Shown piece by piece: positions 45,227 through 56,491 of a stretch of DNA of 64,000 nucleotides. A model generated the notes under the pieces. The model made no database searches, was not told the DNA's origin, and saw only the letters and a program-made list of their open reading frames with translations. Origin of the DNA: Campanula takesimana (taxonomy: Eukaryota > Streptophyta > Magnoliopsida > Asterales > Campanulaceae); NCBI GenBank assembly GCA_026119855.1, contig JAOWBW010000362.1, positions 372,001-436,000 of the forward strand. Reading direction: 5' to 3'. The number at the start of each line of letters is the position of its first letter. Positions within the stretch are counted from its first letter, which is position 1. The translations under genes were made by a program, and so were the position numbers.

Positions 45227-48200
45227 ATGGCACCTAAGAAATCATCCGACCCTTCTGCTCCATCTACATCTAAAACATCCAAAGGCGATATGGTATGATT
45301 TCTTGAACCCTTCACTCTAGCATTTCATCATTTTCCGCCATTGTTGTTCGTAAAAGCTTGTTCGTATTCTAATATTTTTTTCTTGCTTTTTGTTCAATTT
45401 TTGGTTGATTATTGCTTACATATGTTCATATATGCTGGGTTTGATGTTTATTTCTTGTCTTTTGTTCAATTTTTGAGCAATTTTGATTTTTGGGTTTTCG
45501 GGTGTTCTTTCGTATTTCTTTTGATACTATGTTCTGGGTTTATTATTTGAACTTGTTCTTTTAGAACTTTGTTAGTATCTGCTATTTTCGAGTCTTTTGG
45601 TATACTTCTTTCATGTTTTGGTTAAGTTTTTGCTTTGCATGTTTATCCCCTGTTCATCATGTTCTTCATGCATTCAAATTCTTTTTCAAATCTTTTCATG
45701 TCTAGTTTTGGGTGTTTACCATTTTACCCCTGTTTTGCTTCAACCGCCTATTTCATTGTTAGAATTCCTTGTAGCAGTTTGAATGCTTGGTTTATCAAAC
45801 TGCTTGCACCAATCTCTTACTAACTTTGATTATTTTTAGGATGAATCCAACTTTGTACCTGGATCTCAAATCATTAAAACCGAATTCGAAGCTGATGCAG
45901 TTGGAAGAAAACTGCTTGCCCTACTTGAATCATCGAAATTGCTGCCTCTATTTCAGTTGGATGAACCGAAGTTTGACAAAAAGCTTTGTGCAGAATTCTT
46001 TGACAATGGGATTGTCTGTGTGGTACCTCTATTGAATGGTAAAGGTGAAGAAATCAGAGATTTAGAGTCTGGGGAAGTGAAGACTGAAAATGCCATCAAG
46101 TCCACTGTCAGGACAAAGGATGTAGTTCTATCTGCTTCAAAAGTGGCTATTCTGGCTAGTTTAGAAAACTTCAGAATTCTTTCCATCAAACCAGAGTTAG
46201 TCAGCCGAACTACTGAGGATCTCTTAGGGGTTTCTGTCTTCAACACTAAGTCCACCCCCAAGAAGGAGTTTGGAGAAATTATGGCAATGTTGTGTGATTT
46301 AGTAGATACTGGAGTGATGTGCAAGAATGGCAATCACAACAACTTCACTTCTGAGCAGTACAACTACTGCGTGGCTATCTACAAAGGGAAGAAGCTGCAC
46401 TGGCCAAGGATCATCATGCAAGAAATGATCAATGCCCTCAGCCGCCATACTTCTGCCAAAGCCGCTGGAAAAACAAAGATCAGAACTCACTATAGACTCT
46501 TAACAAAGTTCCTTCATCAGGATTCTGTGATCTTTAAGGCTTCTTTGGCAAACGAAGCTGAGTGGGTGCAACTGAATGAGAAGACCTTGTTTGGTGCTTC
46601 AAAGCTTGATGCTTTCAGAACCGGGTTTGGATGGCGGTTTGCACAAGCGGTATGGAATGCTGATCCTTTGACTGAAGAACAGAGAGGACCTTATCCTGAG
46701 GCTCGGCTCAATAAGTCAGGCAAACCTTATGCGGTGCCATAGCAGATCAAGCCGCAGCTACAAGAGCTAGAGAAGCTGCTCAAACTGCCACCTTGAATAG
46801 GCTAGGAGTTAGCCTGGATGGAACTGAGGCTCCAGTTGAGAGGGAGTCTGCGGTTGAGGGGAGCCTGCAATCCCTGCGGCTCAACCCAGGGAAACCGCGG
46901 CTCCAAGAAAGAAGAAAGCCAAAATTACTGACACTTCCAAACCCTCATCCAATCTTCCTCCAAAACCATCCTTACCAAAATCCTTCCTTATTTTATCCAA
47001 TCCCTCTTCTGAACCGCTTCCACCTTCATCTAAACCTATTCCCTTCACTAAATCAACTCCTCCTACCTCATCTAAACCCCAGATAAAACCCCTTTCCCCA
47101 ATCAAGCCAAATGTTGAAAAATCCATGAATTTTGCACAAGATGTGAATCTCTTGAGAAAACTGAAAGCCACCACCTCTGAACCCAAACCTATCTCACCTC
47201 CAAAATCCCCTCTCAAACTGCCAACTGTTCAATTCACTGAAGAACAGTTACAGCTAATCTTTTCTACCCTTCCCAACCTCAAACCCTCCACTTAAACCGA
47301 GCCTGAACAGACTGACATGTCTAAGGCCGCGGTTCAGCCTGATCAAACTGCGGAACAGTTCGTGGCTGAGGTTATTGTGGATGTAGATGACCCTGAGCAG
47401 ACCGAAGTGTCTAAGGCTGAGGTTCTAGTTGAACAAACCGAGGTATCTACAAGTGCGGTTCAGCCTGAGCAAACCGATGAGTTTGAGGCTGCAGTATTGC
47501 CTGAGCAGACTGATGTGTCTGAGGCAGTTCAAGATGAACCTGAGCAAGATGATGACAATCTTGAGGTTCAACCGCTGAAGAAGAAGAGAAGATTAATCAA
47601 GAAATATGATTTTGTGGAGCACTGGCAATCAAGGCCACCTGGTGCAGTGGACTTCACTGAAGCTCATGACAAGAAGGATCACTCACCCATTGAAGGCCCA
47701 TTTGCAAAGGAATTGAGAGAAAGAGCTGAACTGAGAAAGGCCGGAATAGACCCCATGTTGGTTGAAACCGCTCCTCCTTCATTGAAACGAAAGCTACAGT
47801 TTGACTCACCTGAGCACACTCCTTCACCTTCTGGATCCCCTACACTGCCTTTTGCTCCATCAGTTCCACAGTCGGCTCAACCGCAACTGATCAATATCTC
47901 TGCCCCTTCGGTTTTGCCTGAGTTCAAAGTTGCAGTTAGGACTCCCAAACCGCGTGGTTTGAAAAGGAAGTGTGCACAGGACATCGTGGCTTACCTAAAG
48001 AGGTTTAGAGCTACTACTTCCAAAGCCAACCGCCATGGAGCCATCATCAGAGCCGCCAACAAGCATGAAGAGCAACGACTCAAGTCTGGTCGTCCAAATC
48101 CTTTCGCAATCTTTCTAGCCGATGAATCTCAGGCTGCTTCAGATCAACTCATTGCTTCAACTCTTGATCAAATCATTGAAGATCTGGCAGTTGAGGTCAT

Positions 48201-48862
48201 TTTTTCTCTCTGCTCTCAATTTTTCTTTAGGATAAACTGCACTGTATTTCCATATCTTTATAGATGGCAGTTCTCTCCTTATACTTCAATTCCTCTCTCC
48301 AATACCCAACTTCTTTCCATTTCCCCTTCTCTTCCCTACACTTCATTTTCTGTCATTCCTTCCCTTCCTCCCTTTTTGAAACTGATCCAGTAAAGATTCA
48401 ATTTGTTCTGGATTCATTTTTTACCCAATCTGCATTTCTTTCCTCTCTGCCCTTCCTTGTTGATGCCATTAAGAGGGAGAATGCTATTGACCCTCGAATT
48501 GGGAGAATGGAATTCAAGATTGAAACCCTTCTGGAGAACCAGCTCAAATTAGAACATAAGCTTGAAACTCTGAATGAGCTGACTTCTCTCAGACTTGAAG
48601 CGGCCCAAGAAATGAATGAGGCTCTAGAGAAGAAGTTAGACCAACTAGCTGATCTAACGGTTTCATCAATGACTACTTAGTTCATTATGCCAACGACCTG
48701 AAGAAGCTTTCTGAAAAAATCTTAGAGAAGGTAAATGAACCGACCCATCTTCGTCTTAAGTCAGCTGAATACGTGTTTGAAACCGCCAGCCTAGTTGAGC
48801 CTTCTGATGCTGCTCAAACCGCAGACCAAGCCGCCGCCAGGGTTCCTGATAGAATTGACTAG
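45227..48862 (+). pseudogene. Spliced post-pol ORF of Sirevirus B (env-like position)
   Basis: Exon 1 (45227-45292) is 22 codons, MAPKKSSDPSAP to GDM. A 547-bp T-rich intron follows (donor ATG/GTATGA, acceptor ATTTTTAG/G). Exon 2 opens in phase at 45840 (DESNFVPGSQIIKTE) and runs about 300 codons to 46742. It then continues with shifts near 46733 and 46905 and a TAA near 47293 through Pro-rich sequence, 14-residue PEQTEVS repeats (47296-47540) and a KKKRRLIKK basic patch. A second intron (48196-48473) would keep phase into a coiled coil (KLEHKLETLNELTSLR), ending after one more shift at PDRID. This is where Sireviruses carry an env-like gene. I see no signal peptide or transmembrane helix, so envelope function is not supported. 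The splicing is inferred. Confidence 0.7.
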
Positions 48863-49313
48863 ATTTCTTTCTATCCTTTTGTAATCAGTTTTGCCTTTCA
48901 TTATTTTCCTTGTAATTTGTAACTTCCAAAACCTTTAAAGGATTATAATGAAAATGAATGCATTACATCATATTCCAAAAACCTTGTTTATTCAAACTAC
49001 TTGTTTGTGGAACAATGCATTTTCAAAACTCATGCACTTTAATTCATCATGAAAATTTTCTAAGTGTATGTGTTTTAAACATTCAGTTTAAATATGCATA
49101 TCTGATTATCATAATCATACTCTTTATATGCATCTGAATGTATTTCTTTCTATCTGTCCTTCATTTCCTTTGTTTGTTGATAGATTAGAAATCTATGATC
49201 TAGCATTGTGTGTGCATTTGACTTGGGACATGCAGTTTCAATACATATTCATTTGAGCATGTTTTTACCAAGTACAATGTTTGCTCTATCATAGTGTGGT
49301 AATGGCATCAATC

Positions 49314-49326
49314 AAATAGGGGGAGA
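49314..49326 (+). other. Polypurine tract, Sirevirus B
   Basis: AAATAGGGGGAGA immediately before the 3' LTR, preceded by AATGGCATCAATC. Sirevirus C has the same block at 63019-63041. 48863-49313 is an AT-rich spacer. Confidence 0.85.
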
Positions 49327-49327
49327 T

Positions 49328-50039
49328 TGTTAGGATTCATTGTTAGTACACCCACCTGATTTGATTGACCCATTCCACGTGTCTTTTTGTGGACTTTAGG
49401 TTTACATGTAATGAAGTTATACTTCAATTTTTAGACAAGTCCATTACTAGATGTTTAGTAGTCAGGCTGAGTTATGATCGGTTTATCCTTAGCGGTTTAG
49501 TGTCCCTCAAGCCGCCGTCTTCAAACCGCCAGCATGGTGCCTTAAGTCCTTCATCAAACCGCAGTTTATGTCTTTGATGAAACCGCACTTCAAGTCATTC
49601 ATGAAACCGCACATGCATCTGGTGGAACCGCCGACCAAGATATTGAAGAAGTTATTGTTGTCATTTACTCCTTGAAGACAAACATTCGCTTTTCAACCGT
49701 AAATGAATGACTGGTGACTTGTCCTTAAACTTCAAGTCATGTTTCGTTATTCTCGGAATGTCGGTTTGTCTCGCTTTTTGAAAAGTTACCGTTGTACTTT
49801 TCCAACAACTAAAAGGACAATGTCAGGTAGTGATCCAACAACTTCCTGCCACAAAGCAAAAGCAAAGGACGACAGTGACAAGTCAACCAATGGGATTGTG
49901 ACAGCGCATAAAACCGCCATACAATGACTCACCCTCTTTGTCCAACGGTCACTAATGCCTTCACTATAAATAGCCTTCATTTTTCAACAATGAAGGTTGC
50001 TGAGCTTCAAAGAGAATATCCCAAGTATTCAAGTTTGAT
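49328..50039 (+). repeat. 3' LTR of Sirevirus B, cut by the assembly gap
   Basis: 712 bases matching 37460-38170 with about 10 differences (for example CCATTACTAG against CCATTTCTAG, and a missing T in AAGTTCATTC). It ends at the first N; the remaining 750 bp or so are not in the assembly. Confidence 0.92.
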
Positions 50040-50139
50040 NNNNNNNNNNNNNNNNNNNNNNNNNNNNNNNNNNNNNNNNNNNNNNNNNNNNNNNNNNNNN
50101 NNNNNNNNNNNNNNNNNNNNNNNNNNNNNNNNNNNNNNN
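50040..50139. other. Assembly gap (100 N)
   Basis: Exactly 100 unknown bases, the convention for a gap of unknown size. It hides the end of the Sirevirus B LTR, the rest of the Tat element, and the 3' parts of the Ogre-like and family A elements. Linkage of the two sides rests on scaffolding. Confidence 0.98.
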
Positions 50140-51957
50140 TTCGCAGATGGTGGTCAGCTGATTGATAAACCGACTGATGTATTGGCAGGCGTCCCATGAA
50201 TCCCTTTATCTCTGTCTCGGTAGGGAGTGGCTTCATCTCCAGGATGGCTTGAATCTTCCTTGGGTCGGCTTCGATCCATTTTCGGTGACCATGTAACCCA
50301 ATACTTTTCCCTCTACGAACTCCAAAGGTGCATTTTGCCGGGTTCAAACGCATGGCGTGCTCTCCTCAACCTGTTGAAGAATTTTTTGAGATCTATCAAG
50401 TGCTGGCCCCCAGACCCTTTTGAATGTATAATCATGTCATCCACGTACACCTCAATCTCCAGCGTTGTAGGTAGCCCCAGCGTTCCTCAGCCCAAATGGC
50501 ATGACGGTATAGCAAAAAGTCCCCCATGGGGTGGTGAAAGCTGTTTTTTCTTGATCTTCCTCGGCCATCTTGATTTGGTTATAGCCGGCAAACCCATCAA
50601 CAAACGACTTGACCTCATAATGGGCGGTCGCATCCACCAACATGTCGATATTTGGCAAGGGGAAGTCATCCTTTGGCGTAGCTTTGTTGAGATCCCGAAA
50701 ATCCACACGTACTCTGACTTTACCGTTGGATTTCTTGACAGTCACCAGATTTGATAACCAAGTTGGATATTCGATCACCCTGATGAAACCCACACGAGTA
50801 GTTTCTCAATCTCTTCCTTCACTTGCAAAGACCATTCCGGCTTAATGCGGCGCAGTTTTTGCTTGACTGGCTTAGCGTTTGGTGCTGTCGGGATTCTGTG
50901 CTCTACGATCGAGTTGTCGAGCCCGGCATATCCTTATACGACCATGCAAACACATCCACGTATTCTTTGAGTAGCTCAATCAGTGCTTCCCTTTCGGCTC
51001 CGCTGAAGAAGCTTCCAATCTGCATTTCCTTAGGCTCGGCTTCGGTCCCCAAATTCACGCATGTTAACACTTCATCGGCAGCTTGGGCTCGAGATTCTTT
51101 TTGATTAATAACTGTTCTGAAATCTCTTTAATGTATTCATCGTTTAATGTGTTTGTGTCTGCCTCTCCTAATGAATCATTATTAACTAAGTGTATATCAT
51201 TAGTTTGATTATTAGCCAATTTATCAGTTACAAGAGTGACTATGGAGGGATACTCGGAAAGGTCGAGGGTTCATTTATAGCAAAAGGGAAAATAGCGTTT
51301 GCAACAAGATCATAGTCTTCAGACGTAAGGTCGTCAGACTTAGAGAAGACTCAAATTCAAAATGTAAAACACTAGACTCTGGGGATGGGGATTTTGAGCG
51401 AGTGACAGGAGATGCTGCAGGAGTGGCGACAGGAGAAGGAGTAAGCCCCAGTGTTCCCACCATAAATTCCGGAGTAGCCATAGGTCCCCCAATGATGCAC
51501 CAATTCTTGAGCTTGTCCCCCATGGGTACCACCAATGTTCTTGGGTCCACCTTATCTTCAGAATCATCCCCGATGACGGCAACCATGTCTTCATGCAGCC
51601 CCAGATTACCCAGATGTTGAAGCAGATATTGGCCGTCCACGTCTCAGTCAAACTTGGAGTTTCTGCGGCTTCTATTGCTGGCTTGTCAAGGGTTGCGGCT
51701 TCAAGTTGATCTGCCAAGTCATCTGCAACCTTGGTGGAGTACTCATGCCTGATGGTTCTAATTCTGCCCGTGGCTTTGTCATATTCCATGTAAGTCAGCT
51801 TCATGTTGGACCGATCGAATTCCACATCTCTGAAAATCTCGAACCCTTTCTGCAACTTCCCAGTGGGGTCAATCCATGGCTCTGCGAACTCAAAACACGA
51901 AAACTCCTCGCCTTCCCTAACAAAGTAGTTATTTAGGGACAGACGGTATGGCCGCAT
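50140..51957 (-). pseudogene. Ogre-like reverse transcriptase, broken
   Basis: After a linker frame (51957-51340) and the LKEYVDVFAWSYKDMPG-type RT start, the frames give TWLSNLVTVKKSNGKVRVRV, DFRDLNKATPKDDFPLP and VMPFGLRNAGATY. Frameshifts and stops split the rest, including the catalytic region near 50430, and it stops at the gap with FINQLTTICE. Motifs are those of Gypsy RT in the Ogre/Tat group. Confidence 0.8.
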
Positions 51958-52042
51958 TTCGGGCTTTTTGTAGGAAGTTTCATCTTTTTAAGCAATTCTA
52001 TCCTCTGTTGCTCCATCTTGTCTTCAAGAGTAAGGGTGTATC

Positions 52043-53577
52043 CTAGACCAAACAACCCTCGATGATTAATCTCTTCAACCAATTCTGTGGGCCTTGCAAG
52101 TTCTTACCTAGCCCCAGCCCCGGTATAAAACCCATGTTACGCAGTATCTTGACAACAGGTGCCACTTTGTCCGTTGTTTTGGTGAGGTCGATGGTGCAGA
52201 TCTGTGCTTGAGCGACTATTTCGAAGCCATTGAAGAGTCGGCTCTCCTCCCCATGCTGAATCTGTAATACAGGAACGCCCTTGGTGTCCGTCCCTTGGGC
52301 AGTTACAAGATCACTGTAGATGATGGTCACTTCATTACCGGATTGAAACTTCACACACTGATGCAGGGAAGACGGGACAGCGCCCGACTGATGTAACCAT
52401 GGCCGGCCGAGGAGGAGTGAGAAGGTTGCGGGGATGTCTATAACGTGGAAGTCGGTTGGCAGGATCTTTGTTCCGATGGTAATGGGTAAGGTGACTTCGC
52501 CTATCACGGCGCGGCATGTAGAGTCATAAGCTTTGATGGTTTGTTTGGATGGGCGTAAATCAACACCATGAACGCCAACCACATCCATCATCCTTGAAGG
52601 CAGGATATTAATAGCAGAACCATTGTCAATGAATACACGGGGAATCTTCTTGTCATTTACCTCGACAGTGATGTACAAAGGCTCATTATGATCAACTCCG
52701 AACACTGGCTTGTCTAGCTCCGAGAAAGTGATGATGTTTCCATAGTGGATATTACCAATCATGTGGGTGACGTCCTCCGGGGTAATAGTGGATGGTACCA
52801 TGGTGGCGGCGAGGTTTTGCTCGAGCATGAGGCGATGGGCTAGGGAGGAGGTGAGTAGGGACCATAGTGAAATATGGGCTTGGGTTTGTTTGAGTTGAGT
52901 GAGGATAGGGTCTTCTTTATCTAGGTCGGCTTGCTCGGGTTCCTTCCCAAAGACTTTCTTTGCACCCTTCGGGTCGGATTGGTACACTTGACCGGATCTT
53001 GTAAGGAGACAAACTTCCGCACGTAGCTCCTCCAAAGACAATGGCGTGTCAGGACAAGGGGGCGAAGCTTCGGTCTTTTCGGCCTCCTCGAAGATTTCGG
53101 CCCAAGAAAGAGGTTGAGAGGGCTTGGGCTCTCCTCCTCTAGAGATTCGACTTCACTCACTAGTTCTTCTAAAGACAACAAGTAGCAAGAAGATTCTTTA
53201 TTATTAGTCATTGAAATACAACCCATCTCATCACAGTCCGCCACAACAGGTTCGGCCGGATCAGTGATCTCACTAAGTTCTACCATGAGTACATTGCTAG
53301 CTACATAATCTCTAGGGTCTTCGATGACTCCCTTGTGGATGAGCTCTTGCACGGCCTTCTTGAGTTCAAAGCATTCTTCGGTAGTGTGACCGGTGCACTT
53401 GTGGTAGTGGCAAAACTTCGACAAATCGCAACCAAGACGGGGGAGATGTCCTTCTAATGGTTCGAGTATTTCTAATGTCACCAACGCCATGAGGATATCC
53501 ACCATCGTGAGCCCTATCTTGTCAAAAGCGTCCATGAGCTCTAGGATACTAATCTCGCATGTTTGCACCATATTCAC
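52043..53577 (-). pseudogene. Ogre-like second zinc knuckle, protease and G-patch
   Basis: 53577-52921 encodes a second knuckle (FCHYHKCTGHTTEEC) and acidic sequence. The overlapping frame 53041-52043 has the protease active site VFIDNGSAINILP (the DNGS form usual in this lineage) and ends with MGFIPGLGLGKNLQG, a G-patch-like motif known next to protease in some retroelements. A shift joins the two frames near 53000. The linker from 52043 to 51957 is interrupted. Confidence 0.75.
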
Positions 53578-53605
53578 TCCACCCCCATTGTTGGGAGAGG
53601 GTTAT

Positions 53606-55300
53606 TCACCACATTAGGACCCTTCGGCTCTCAATCTTCTTGTCATTGATCAACCCTTGTACCACACGCTTCAATTGAATACAACCATCCGTTGTGTGCC
53701 CGATGTGCTTGTGATACTTGCAGAACTTGGAGGCGTCCAAATCACTTCTTGGGTAGGCAGGTTGGTAATTCTCTAAAGGCTTGATAAGACCTCTCTTGAC
53801 TAACACGTCAAAGACTTTCCCCATAGGCATTCCAAAATCGTCAAAGTGCTCCCTCTCTCTTTGCGGCGGAGCTCCATTCCTTGTTACGGCTTGGACATCT
53901 AACGGGACCTCTTTCTGGACCATATTCACTTGGCCGCCGGCCTCCTTTCCACCCCTAGGAGGCGCAGGCGCAGTAGGAGCCTTGTAGCGGAAGGAATTGT
54001 TGTTGTTGGTCTTTGGACTTTCCTTTGGCGGCACAATCCCAGTGAACCCTGCTTCGTACCTTACTCCGGCGTCAACCATTTCCCGCAAATCAGGGAAGTA
54101 ACCATTACCTATAGCTGCTTTCATCTCCGGTAGCAAGCACTTGTAGAAAATCTGTTTCTGTTCCTTCGCCTTTGGTGGGTATTGGACCTCACACAACCGA
54201 TGGTTCCATCTCTTGTAAAAATCATAAATAGCCTCGCCGGGTTTTTGCATAGTGTTCTCGAGATCCGTTCGATTCACATGCCAATCCAAGTTAGCCTGAT
54301 ACTTCTCACAGAAAATAGCGCTGATCTGATCCCACGTTTGCCTCTCGCTTGGTTCTAACCCCAAGAACCAACGCAGAGCTATACCATCCAAAGTGCTATG
54401 AAATACGCGAGCCATTTGTTCGTTGGTGCAGTCACGAGCCCTCATGGCCAACACATAACTATCCAAATGAGTCTTAGGACACGAGTCACCATGAAACATT
54501 GCCACCTTAGGCATTTTGAAATCCTTGGGGAGAGCCCCCACTTGGCTAGGGTTGATTGTCTTGGTAGTCGGTGCACTTTGCTTATCTACGGTCTCAATCA
54601 ACTTTCGCATTTGCTCTTGCATGGCCATAACCACAGGGTGATTGGCGATGTCGGGGATAGTTTCTGACAGAGTGACGGGAGGAGTAGTGGAAGCAGTAGC
54701 AGCGGCCATCCCAATACTCAAGGGCAACGAGGGTGCGGGTAGTTTGCTGGCGGAGAGGTAACCTCCAAGCAGTTCAGGGGAAGGTTCATAGACAGCCTTG
54801 TTCTTGCTCATGGTAGTGAAACCTTGTTGGGTGTAGAGAGAAGGAGGTGGAACATTGTGGTAGCTTGGGAATGGGAAGGTAGTAGCATTGGGGTTGGGGG
54901 GACAGTTGGTATTGACCTCTTCATCCTCGACATAAATGAAATTCTCTCCATCGGGCACCAGTTTAGTCCCCTTTTGTTGAATGTGATCCTTCAACTGTTG
55001 GTTCTGATCCTCCAACATCTTGTTGCTTTCCTCGAGATTCCTGATCTTGGCTTCGAGACCGGCTAGGAAGTTCTGGAGGCTTGGGGAATACCATTGAGAG
55101 TAGCCTCGGTGTTGAGCTCGGCGGTACTGGCAGGAGGAGCAGAGGCTGAAGCTGAAGCGGGAGTTGACATTGCTGATGACGAGACTGAGAACGTGGACGA
55201 GTAGAAGCTTCACGTTGTAGTCGACCACCCGAACGGATCCAAACTCGCTTTGCTGAAAGATTGAAGGGCAATGGATCTTTAGGAGAGGGGGAAGGCTCAT
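53606..55300 (-). CDS. Ogre-like gag, 564 codons
   Basis: Open from ATG at 55300. It has an N-terminal coiled coil (LEAKIRNLEESNKMLEDQNQ), then a Pro/Ala/Thr-rich linker and the gag core (FKMPKVAMFHGDSCPKTHLD, WFLGLEPSERQTWDQISAIF, FYKRWNHRLCEVQYPP). The C-terminal CHHC knuckle is CKYHKHIGHTTDGC. The stop after RRVLMW is followed at once by coding-like sequence holding another knuckle. This is the longest intact frame of the element. It would form the retrotransposon particle. Confidence 0.8.
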   Translation of the reverse strand: MSLPPLLKIHCPSIFQQSEFGSVRVVDYNVKLLLVHVLSLVISNVNSRFSFSLCSSCQYRRAQHRGYSQWYSPSLQNFLAGLEAKIRNLEESNKMLEDQNQQLKDHIQQKGTKLVPDGENFIYVEDEEVNTNCPPNPNATTFPFPSYHNVPPPSLYTQQGFTTMSKNKAVYEPSPELLGGYLSASKLPAPSLPLSIGMAAATASTTPPVTLSETIPDIANHPVVMAMQEQMRKLIETVDKQSAPTTKTINPSQVGALPKDFKMPKVAMFHGDSCPKTHLDSYVLAMRARDCTNEQMARVFHSTLDGIALRWFLGLEPSERQTWDQISAIFCEKYQANLDWHVNRTDLENTMQKPGEAIYDFYKRWNHRLCEVQYPPKAKEQKQIFYKCLLPEMKAAIGNGYFPDLREMVDAGVRYEAGFTGIVPPKESPKTNNNNSFRYKAPTAPAPPRGGKEAGGQVNMVQKEVPLDVQAVTRNGAPPQREREHFDDFGMPMGKVFDVLVKRGLIKPLENYQPAYPRSDLDASKFCKYHKHIGHTTDGCIQLKRVVQGLINDKKIESRRVLMW

Positions 55301-56140
55301 GCAAAGTATATTTTAATTTACAAAAACATACATTATTTATATCCTAATTGGTTGGAAGGGATACCCCTTTTTCGCAACTAGTTAGAAGACTACGATCAGT
55401 GGAGGCCATCATTACGTCTATAGACCCCTCGTTTTTCACCTGCATTGCACACCCCCAAACGGACAATTTGGGCGAGGGTCCTATAGGGCAAGCGGCTTCC
55501 ACCAACCATCGGATCCTACGACTAACCCTTCCTTAAAGGCATTTAACGTGATGTCTATGTTGCATCCTACGCAAGTTAATGATGAGCGGAGGTCTTGACA
55601 ATAAACACTCATCTCGCCATGGCACGTCCCTTATAGGGAAATCACTTTTTTGTGCACTTTCTCTCAAAGATCTCGATTCATCATTGACTTGGGGATGACT
55701 CGACATGGACAGCACGTTAATTGACTATTAAGAAAAAGCTAGCCAAACCAACCGGTCAAAACCTAGGTGTGTTACCTATGCTAGTGTGGGTTGACACGGG
55801 TTAGGTAAAAGGTTCCCACCGCTCGCGGAACGTACACGGTGAGTGGAGTAGACGAGTGACTCGAAAAGAGGGCGACAGTAGCGCACAAATTCCTGCACAT
55901 CGAATACTCCGGGAAATGGGGACCTGTGCAGTGCTGACACGGACTAGTGGTAGTGTGTGGCAAGAAACTAATTCTTTTTAAGGAGAAAAGAGAGAAGTTT
56001 TTGATGTTAGGATGATGCAATGCAATGTATGAGAGAGAGAGAGAATAATGTACAAGGGAGCATAGCAGAGTTTTGTTTGACCCTAAAACTAAAGCGAAGA
56101 TAACAAGGGTACATGGTACAAGGTACAAGGTACAAGTATT

Positions 56141-56413
56141 AACATGGCGGAGTGCGCGGGTGCATGTGTAAACATGGCAGGTGTGAGCATGTGTAAACAT
56201 GGCAAATGTGTGTGCATGTGTAAACATGGCAAGTGTGTGTGCATGTGTAAACATGGCAGGTGTGTGCATGTGTAAACATGGCAGGTCTGTGCATGTGTAA
56301 ACATGGCAAGTGTGAGCATGTGTAAACATGGCAAGGTGTGTGCATGTGTTAAACATGGCAAGTGTGAGCATGTGTAAACATGGAAAGTGTGTAAGGTGCA
56401 TGTGAGAACATGG
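56141..56413. repeat. 25-bp minisatellite in the Ogre-like leader
   Basis: About 11 units of roughly 25-27 bp with the core GCATGTGTAAACATGGCA, between the primer site and gag. Three long minus-strand frames rich in His/Thr/Cys are translations of this array. Confidence 0.9.
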
Positions 56414-56470
56414 CAGACATCATGATGTGAACGAAAGTTAGACCCACTAAGTTTGAAAAAGTTTCAAAGC

Positions 56471-56490
56471 AGTCCCCAGCAGAGTCGCCA
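56471..56490 (-). other. Primer binding site, Ogre-like element
   Basis: The minus strand reads TGGCGACTCTGCTGGGGACT one base after the LTR end. This form, matching tRNA-Arg, is the type I recall for Ogre/Tat elements. Confidence 0.75.
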
Positions 56491-56491
56491 C

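Larger units (their letters stand above)
37460..50039 (+). mobile_element. Sirevirus-type Copia element B with post-pol ORF
   Basis: LTRs at 37460-38920 and 49328 up to the gap. Internal order: primer site, gag with two zinc knuckles, protease, integrase, reverse transcriptase-RNase H, a long extra ORF, and a polypurine tract. The sequence near the RT start (SQMEPKKVDEALSDPSWV) and the extra ORF place it with Sireviruses. The LTRs differ at about 10 positions in 712 bp, so insertion was recent, although the frames already carry stops. Confidence 0.9.

Noticed and set aside
45227..48862. Calling the Sirevirus extra ORF an envelope gene
   Set aside because: No signal peptide or transmembrane helix is visible; only its position fits, so the neutral name was kept.
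55781..56401. Minus-strand ORFs with repeated THAHTCHVYTC-like peptides
   Set aside because: Same 25-bp minisatellite read in three frames; no non-repeat domain.
56141..56413. CRISPR-like look of regularly spaced repeats
   Set aside because: Units are contiguous with no unique spacers, and the context is a plant retrotransposon leader.
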